The notes under the pieces: generated by a model
Told to the model about the DNA's origin: nothing
The model's database searches: none
Seen by the model: the letters and a program-made list of their open reading frames with translations, nothing else
Shown: positions 57,029-64,000 of the stretch, in pieces
Layout of the letters: every line of letters starts with the position of its first letter
How positions within the stretch are numbered: the stretch's first letter is position 1
Position numbers and translations under genes: made by a program
Assembly (NCBI GenBank): GCA_914767715.1
Contig: OU612075.1
Coordinates: 1,676,001-1,740,000, forward strand
Source of the DNA: Membranipora membranacea
Lineage: Eukaryota; Bryozoa; Gymnolaemata; Cheilostomatida; Membraniporidae
Length of the DNA: 64,000 nucleotides
Reading direction: 5' to 3'

Positions 57029-60000
57029 TTACAACTTCATAGCTCCACTGACAATGTTATCATAGACATCTGAATCAAGTGGAACATAAGAAGAGTGTTT
57101 GGCATCAAACACATAGACATCTGATATCTTCTGATAATCAAATCCTTCTTGCTGCAGTTTGAACTGTAAAAAAAACATATTAAGTGTTATTAATAACCGA
57201 AAAAATATTCAACTGAATTTTAGCGATCAAGACACGAGTTGTATATAAGACCATGCAGAAAACAAACAACAAATATATTTTGTTCTTGAAGTTGAAGAAA
57301 CAAATCGAAAGCAAGAAGATCTTAATGGATAGAAAGTGGTGGGATGGATGGTACAGTGTAACATGCTGGGATTTATACTCTCCTTCAAAAGGAAGTATTT
57401 GAACCAATGATGATAGCAATGAATACAAAACGTGTCAAAAGCAGGGGAGACTACTCTGAACTGCAGGAAGTGCGGCATATGGTTACTAGATCCAAGAAAC
57501 GTATTCAAATATTTGCACAGTTAAAAAGCATGGTGAAGTTGTGAAGTGTTGAGCATTCACAGGAGTTGGGTACAGGAACTAGCCTGAAAACATGTACTTG
57601 CCTGACATACTCATGAGTTCATGGATTTTTCCTGAGTACACATGCACTAACTTAAAGAATTTGGAGGGACCACAGCAATATATAGTGTGGCAGCTAGTTC
57701 TGCAGTAATTATGCAATGTTTTCACATTTATAAAATTCAGAGCACTTCTGGGTAAGAATTTGTATAGTTTTAGAAATTGTCCTCCCTCTATGAGCTATGA
57801 GGTATTCATGGGGCCTAGTGCTGTGCCAACCTAATAAGCTACCACTTTAAAATACTTTAAATACCATTCTTCAACACATATGTTCAAAGTAAATATTGTT
57901 CCATTGTCAGGAGACATTTTACAACAGTAGATAACTTCATTTATGAATTTATAGAGTTCTCTCAAGTAGATAGAAGTGATAGATTATTGGGCTGGTACAG
58001 CACTATGCCCCATGAATACCTCATACCTCATATATGAGAAGGGGGGGGGGGGACAATGTCTTATACATATCTTTTACTCAGAAGTGCTCTGAATTTTCCA
58101 AGTGTGGAAATATTGCGTAACTAATGCAGAACTAGCTGCCAGACTTTGTATTGCTGTGGTCCTTCTGGAGTCTTTGAGTTCATACACACTAACCACAGTA
58201 CATGTGTACTAACCAGAGTACATGTGTACTTACCACAGTACATGTGTACTAACCAGAGTACATGTGTACTTACCAGAGTACATGTGTACTTACCTTCTGA
58301 TGTTTGAATGTTCCTGTGAGATGAAGCTCAGCCATGAATCTGATAAATACAGGTCGGGCATAGGAGGGGAGACAATTCTCACAGTGATCCTTTATCGCCT
58401 TTAGTATCTCTACAATGAAAAATATATACATTTTGTACTTATAATGATAAAAATACACGAAGACCAATGCATGGTATAGTCAGGCAGTTACTTTTGATAA
58501 ATTTGTGTCAGATTTGCATGGTAAAGAGATTCAATGCTCTACTTGGCATGAATTATTGATGGTTGACAGAGTACCTTCCATAAGGGAAGGTAATTCTCAT
58601 ACCCTGCATTATGATGTCACTATGAACAGGAAGTGCTTGTTTCTTGAATTGCACATACACAATAGATATACAATTTCGATTTGTGAAAATTACTACTCTG
58701 TTTGAATCAAGTTACCGATCTCGGAGAGGTAGTTCAAACCTAGGTGTAAAAAATGATGTTAACAAGTTTTTCCTCTCAGGCCACTGCTTGGGTTACCATA
58801 GGGCCAAAACATTAAGAAACACTAGCAATAGCTGTTAATTAAAGCTGGATGTGTGTGTGGCAAAGAGTTGCCACTGATACCTAAGAATACAAGTTAACTT
58901 TTGGATAACAAGAGATTAATTAAGCCAAGGTTTTCTGCAGAAAACTGTGTCTAAATAATTGAGCCATTTTTTTTGTCGAATTTCTTCAGCACTTTATGGA
59001 ACTAGGATGATAATGGCTGTCAAATAAAATAGTGTATATATATAACACAGTTGCTATTTACCTGCGTTGAGTTTGACACCAGACTTGAGTACAATAGCAG
59101 CCATACCACATTTACCGTCCGTACCCGGTATAGGCACACCGTACACTGAGCAGTCCTGTATCTGATCTCCCAGAGATCCTATCATATTAGCCACTTCCTG
59201 TGTCGATACGTTCTCACCTTTCCATCTGTATCATACAGATATATATATACATATACAGCCAAAGTTTCAATTTCAGCCAGGTGCTAGGCTTAATTTTCTT
59301 GAATAGAATTAAGTAAAAGAGGGCAGCCAAGCCATCGTGCATCATCGTTTCAGATCTGCTCAGATTTATTTGTATTTCGGTGTTTTGAATAGAGATGCTA
59401 GAAGAGGTATACACCCGAGGGTGCTGGGGGCTGAAGCAATCGACCCTGAAAGCTCCCCCAATTGGACTCAAACCCACAACTCCTCGGCACCAATCGTCTG
59501 GCAGTGAATAGCAAATGTGCTAACCGATTGCACCATCCCCAAAAAGAATGGGTTGATGGCACTAATTAACATGCCCGCTATTCACTACTCAGAGTTGTGT
59601 TCCCTTGTCCCACAGCACAGCCCATTCCACCATCGCCACCATATGCAACGAAATGCACGTGTTAGGGTCGTTGGCATTACATGGCCCATTCCATTGCTGA
59701 TACCCCTAGCTTTATTGTAGGCTTGATTTCAATGGGTCCCTGAGACCTGAACTCAGGTAGATTCGGATTAGTTTGGCCACCCTCTTCTGAAAGACAAGAT
59801 ATAAAAGACATCGTAGTCGTTGCAATCTTGACAGAAACTACTCTGTGTCTATGTTTTGCACTTGTTACCCACCTGAAAGTATCACCGATTCGATCTACAA
59901 AGTATACATGGTAATCTGTATCCCACAGCATCATATCTCCTGTGTTAAAGAATGAGTCTCCATGCTTCAGTACATTCTAAGAACAAAGTTTATCATCTAT

Positions 60001-62313
60001 AACAGGGGTGCCCAACCTTTTCTCTCACATGAGCCATTTAAAAAATCAATCACACTAAATGAGCTGACCACGTCGCATCACGTGTAGACAACATGGGAAC
60101 AGACAGTGATATATGTATAATATTCATTCATGTATAAGTGCTGGCAAAATGACCAAAGCAAAGTCACTGTGTGAGAATATGCGCGTAGCGCGAAAAAATT
60201 TTTGAGGCATTTTCTGGTCATATGAGGCGCCCCGGAGTTTTGTAAGCATTTTAAGCATTTTGCAAATTTTTATAAGCATTTTGGAAAATTTAGGTTGGCA
60301 AGTCTGCAAGAAGACAACTCTACACACATATGTACAATGCAGGCACCCAGTACAATGAACTAGTATACACTATACATACATTTAATGCACATTGTACATG
60401 CATGAATTGAATGCATGAAATTCGCGCCAAAAAGCGCGTGAAATTTGCAAATATTAAAATGAGCCACCCAAAAAGCCAAAATGAGCCGAGGTGGCTCATG
60501 AGCCATAGGTTGGGCACCCCTGATCTATAAGATCAATAAACAACCCCACCGCAAAAAAAAAGGTACTTAAGGTCTCTCTTCAAACAGGTTAAATTAGATG
60601 ACTGGTGAAAGGTAGCATTGGATGCGATGACTTGTGTGCATTAAAATATTTATAGGTTGCGAACAAGTAACATCAGAAGCTGAAGCTATCAGTGAGCTAG
60701 GCTCTTTGTGCCTACCTATCACTCGCTAATTTATTTGATTGGGCCAATTATTTCTTAAACATTATATATAGCTATATAGCTCCCATTAAGCAGATGGAAC
60801 TTTGGATATGGGACCTCTGGCAGACACACTCTTTATGCCCCAAATGTAACAGCAGCATAACATTAATACCATTCCAATATTATAAGGTATAGCGGTAAAG
60901 GGTTAAAATCGCAAGTGTTGTCTCTGTCCGAGGACTGAGAAATATCAGTGCCTTAGGGCTCGGCCGCCGTATTCGACGCCGAGTTGCTCTCAGTTTGCAG
61001 GCAGGTCGGAGCACACCTGGGGAGTCATGCGTCATGAGCCCAGTAGTCAGCAGACCGCAGCGGGATTCGAACCCAGGACCTCCAACACTTGCGCGTTAGA
61101 GAGCAGGCGCTCTAACCAACTGAGCTACCTCTTACGGTATATTCTATATATGACAAAGTCTAGTAAACAGATAATAGCATTGGTGTAACTGCATTAAAGA
61201 TACCAAATACTGATATCAACACCGACTTCAAAGGTTGACTTCTTCCCCAGCTCAAAGCAATGGGTGTTCCTAAAACCATGCATCGACATAGCATATGGTA
61301 TGTACAATATAAGCAACAGAGTTATGTAGGAGTATGACATTTCTATTGGCTGACCAAATTGTCTTTGATGGTTGATGGTTGACAGCAGCAGCGACAGTTT
61401 AAGTCCTTGCGCACATAGTGAACTCTCAAGTACTTACTAACTTTAAAACCTATGCATAGACAAAAGCCTAACCAATAATATGCTCCCATTTTTATCATTT
61501 GTAATATTGATACCTTCAAGTCTCCCCAATAAGCACATGTGCTTTTAGTAAGGACCAATAGAGTTTAGTTACAAGGACCATGGCTATCAGAGCAGAGCAG
61601 AGCACAAGGAACTTAAGGGCTACATTGTCAATGTGCTTATGGGTGAGACTTTATGGTAAGTGTTGCACTATACTTTTACTTACTCCCCGCCCTATCAACA
61701 AAACTTATAGTGAATGCACGCATGGTAATGCGACATTTGGTAATGTGACATTTATATAAAATAACAGCGTCCTCCCGCATCTTGAAAATCTAGCGAAGAT
61801 GTCACCAATGCCATAGACTTGTTCCGATAACTTTGCTGAGTTTGTACCAACTTCATGTATCTTTCTTACCCAAATTATCCTTTCAATACTGTTCGACCGT
61901 TTGTATATATTAAAAATAAACTTGAGACAACACTACATCATAGACTTAATGATAATTATTATTATGTCTTAATAATACTTATTATTAAGTCTATGGACTA
62001 CATACATCATCATTATTTTCGAACCAAGCAAAAACGTAACAGAGTTTCAATAACTTGTGACATGTAATAATACTCACAGTGACGATTTTGGTACTAGTTT
62101 GTTTCTTACTAGCGTATCCATCATATCTGGCCGTATCAGTGATCTGAGCTACAAGCAGACCTGGAGTACCACGAGGGCACAACTTACACATACCTGTCGT
62201 CTCATCTCTCAATATGACATCATTCTCTGTATCATACTGGACAAACACAGCTTGAGGTATCTTATCGCTCAGATTCTGCAATAAAAACAGCGCATTGTGT
62301 TGTTATAACCATA

Positions 62314-62358
<45 letters not shown>

Positions 62359-64000
62359 GTGCGTGTATATACATGTAAACAAATGTATGCTACCAAACTT
62401 TGTGAAATCGTTTTAGCTGCATACCATATACAATGTCTATGTCTATTTTTATGTCTATGTCTATTTTAAATACACTGCATACATTTGCCATTTGATCATG
62501 ACTATATACCAGCTCCCTTGTAAATACTAGTGCCTGGTGGTGCAACTCAAGAATTGCCATATCTTGAATATTATTATCAAAACATTCACAATTCACTTCA
62601 TTTAGAGGGGTATCAAAGGAAATGGGCCAATGTGGTGCAATCATATTTGATAACAATAATTGAAGTTACAAAACTTACTGAAAGAGGTGTTTTTCTACCC
62701 ACAGCTCCAAACTTATTCCGGTAATTTCCGAAGAAAACATTTCCCTCTGTAGCTGCATAGAACTCTCCGATTCTATTGATGTTAAATCTGTCCTTGAACT
62801 CGTTCCAGATATCACGACGCAGACCATTACCTGTAATATATATGATCTCAACTTTGCACCGCGCCAAAGAGAGTTAGCAAAGTCGGTCGTATAAGATATT
62901 GCAAATTGGCATATCCCACCAGATATTATGATTAAAAGTTCCTAAAACTTAGCAGTATATATAAGATATCCAGTGATATCCAGTCACCACCACTATCATA
63001 CTTATTGTGCATATCGGAAGTAGTTTTGGGCACATAGGCTAAGTGAGAATATTATACTTACACAATGAGGTTATAGGATTTTGTATTAGTGCTAACAATC
63101 CTACCTATAAGCTCACGAACAAAAAGCATCAGCTCACAAGCTTATAGCATAACCCTCATAAACTGATAGCTTTAGCTCTCAAGCTTATAGCTATAGCTCA
63201 CAAGCTTATAGCATAACCCTCATAAACTGATAGCTTTAGCTCTCAAGCTTAAAGCTATAGCTCTCAAGCTTATAGCTATAGCTCTCAAGCTTATAGCTAT
63301 AGCTCTCAAGCTTATAGCTATAGCTCACAAGCTTATAGCTATAGCTCATAAACTGATAGCTTTAGCTCTCAAGCTTATAGCTTTAGCTCACAAGCTGATA
63401 GCCTAAGATACTAACCAATAGCGATTCTGACTTTATGTTTTTTATCAGATTCAGAAGGTGGTCTGGTAAGAAGATATCTACATGTCTCTCCTACAACAGC
63501 AGGCAACACAAGAGTCACAAAATGATTTGCAAATATTGGGAGTTATCCACTCTACGTATTGTGAAGGACGACCCCTAAATCATGGTCATTTCCTCTACAT
63601 AGAGGGAGAGATATAATGAGATGACTTATCTTTGACCACAGAACTGTCAGAATGTGTTATCAAAGTGGCCATATGGTGGTACGCAAATTCATTACATAAC
63701 AAAAACAACCACCAGTATAATCTTAAGGAGTTCATTGAATATACTGTATATTTAGTCCACTATCTGTGTGCAAAAGTGAATAAAACATGACACTGATAAT
63801 AGGGCACTAGTTATAGTTCGGCTGAATGGATGTATTGATTTTCGAAGGCAGTGCAATCTTGACGTTTTTTAAACGAAATCTTCGCATTAGCTCAGCCACG
63901 ATATATTATTACATTGCTCTTCATTATTGTCTTCACCGCTTACCAATATATTGTATTACAGTGGCTCCATATCGATCACAATCCTCCCAGAAGTTCCTCA
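57029..64000 (-). CDS. Long-chain fatty-acid transport protein / very-long-chain acyl-CoA synthetase (SLC27A family), C-terminal part
   Basis: Eight exons: past the window edge at 64000 to 63944, then 63490-63416, 62830-62679, 62275-62078, 59976-59873, 59225-59062, 58409-58294 and 57163-57029; phases match, about 332 codons. The sequence follows FATP proteins in order: NFWEDCDRYGATVIQYIG, GETCRYLL, IGNGLRRDIWNEFKDRF, the adenylate-forming motif EFYAATEGN, GTPGLLVAQI, NTGDMMLWD, then YFVDRIGDTFRWKGENVST and the C-terminal LPSYARPVFIR. These enzymes activate long and very-long-chain fatty acids with ATP and CoA and promote their uptake, at the plasma membrane or ER. The N-terminal membrane segment and AMP-binding P-loop lie outside the window. 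The usual FYGATEGN reads FYAATEGN here. Confidence 0.93.
57650..58178. mobile_element. Long intronic foldback, about 530 bp
   Basis: Left arm (about 57650-57835) and right arm (about 57990-58178) are diverged reverse complements: GGACCACAGCAAT against ATTGCTGTGGTCC, GGCAGCTAGTTCTGCA against TGCAGAACTAGCTGCC, and CAGAGCACTTCTG against CAGAAGTGCTCTG. It lies in the last intron of the SLC27A-like gene. The right arm contains a run of 12 G (58041-58052). Confidence 0.8.
58190..58294 (-). repeat. 20-bp tandem array of the 5' splice site of SLC27A-like exon 7
   Basis: On the minus strand the exon ends CAGAAG and is followed by about five head-to-tail 20-bp units, GGTAAGTACACATGTACTCT and variants. 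Three units keep GTAAGT and two have GTTAGT. The first unit is the real donor. Each unit also contains the palindrome GTACACATGTAC. Confidence 0.9.
59395..59545 (-). mobile_element. tRNA-derived SINE, family 3
   Basis: On the minus strand GATGGTGCAATCGGTTAGCA (A box), a long variable region and GTGGGTTTGAGTCCAA (B box), resembling a Ser/Leu-type tRNA head, followed by an unrelated body. In the intron between SLC27A-like exons 5 and 6 of this list. Confidence 0.65.
59995..60530. mobile_element. Non-autonomous hAT-type element, 520 bp, with 8-bp target duplication
   Basis: The element (60003-60522) begins CAGGGGTGCCCAACCTTTTC and ends AGGTTGGGCACCCCTG. It is flanked by ATCTATAA at 59995-60002 and 60523-60530. 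The 8-bp duplication and CAGGGGT termini are hAT hallmarks. No transposase frame. It starts 26 bases upstream of the SLC27A-like exon at 59976, between the exon and most of its intron. Confidence 0.92.
60895..61137 (-). mobile_element. tRNA-derived SINE, family 1, best-preserved copy
   Basis: On the minus strand GTAAGAGGTAGCTCAGTTGG (A box), anticodon region, then GGTTCGAATCCCGC (B box) and the body CCAGGTGTGCTCCGACCTGC. It is the reference copy used to define the split copy at 31290-31985. Confidence 0.85.
61932..62003. repeat. 57-bp foldback with 7-bp direct repeats
   Basis: Arms starting CATAGACTTAAT (61939) and ending ATTAAGTCTATG (61995) pair over about 26 bases with two mismatches. ACTACAT flanks at 61932-61938 and 61997-62003. 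In an intron of the SLC27A-like gene, 75 bases beyond an exon end. Confidence 0.65.
62310..62356. repeat. (TA)n microsatellite
   Basis: About 22 TA dinucleotides with few interruptions, in an SLC27A-like intron. Confidence 0.95.
63110..63405. repeat. About 21-bp minisatellite with HindIII-like AAGCTT core
   Basis: Roughly 14 units of AGCTATAGCTCTCAAGCTTAT and variants, in the intron between SLC27A-like exons 2 and 3 of this list, ending 10 bases before the donor at 63415. Each unit contains the self-complementary pieces AAGCTT and AGCTATAGCT. Confidence 0.9.

Noticed and set aside
63110-63405. CRISPR-like regular repeats
   Set aside because: Units are contiguous without unique spacers; this is an intronic minisatellite in a eukaryotic gene.

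Overview
This is animal (metazoan) nuclear DNA. Every supported protein gene is split into short exons with GT..AG introns. The gene families are animal ones: ankyrin/SOCS-box, TRIM, CUB, WAP, HSD17B12-like and SLC27A. Introns and spacers carry tRNA-derived SINEs, short inverted-repeat elements, a non-LTR retrotransposon remnant and many tandem repeats. The base composition is AT-rich, introns are mostly 0.3-1 kb and genes are close together. A marine invertebrate, perhaps a sponge or another early-branching animal, would fit, but the sequence alone does not fix the phylum. There are no bacterial operons, CRISPR arrays or rRNA genes.

Layout, left to right. (1) 1-929, minus: 5' part of a secreted or membrane protein of unknown function. 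(2) 2608-9483, plus: a complete eight-exon ankyrin-repeat/SOCS-box (ASB-like) gene. (3) 10627-12364, plus: a TATA-containing promoter, a 5'UTR exon and a two-exon gene for a 100-residue single-pass membrane protein. (4) 13087-22167, minus: a ten-exon TRIM-type gene (RING, B-box, coiled coil, NHL-like C-terminus). (5) 25067-30152, minus: a five-exon secreted CUB-domain protein. (6) 30960-34078, minus: a four-exon HSD17B12-like steroid/3-ketoacyl reductase. (7) 38830-39491, minus: a small two-exon candidate of unknown function. (8) 41023-54384, plus: a ten-exon secreted multi-WAP/antistasin-like protein. (9) 55526-55990, minus: the 3' end of a non-LTR retrotransposon. (10) 57029-64000, minus: the last eight exons of a fatty-acid transport protein / very-long-chain acyl-CoA synthetase (SLC27A).

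Exon models were built by hand, requiring intact GT..AG sites and matching codon phase at every junction. Each model reads through without internal stops. The genes do not form one pathway, although two of them (HSD17B12-like and SLC27A) belong to long-chain lipid metabolism and two (ASB-like and TRIM) are predicted ubiquitin-ligase components.

The most unusual features lie in the non-coding DNA. There are very short, perfect or near-perfect palindromes (down to about 28 bp, with 2-base centres) flanked by 7-10 bp direct repeats. One transposable element is flanked by a 15-bp direct repeat that is exactly the 3' splice site of a TRIM exon. In two genes, tandem arrays duplicate the 5' splice site itself. 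Three long intronic foldbacks should form double-stranded RNA when their host genes are transcribed.
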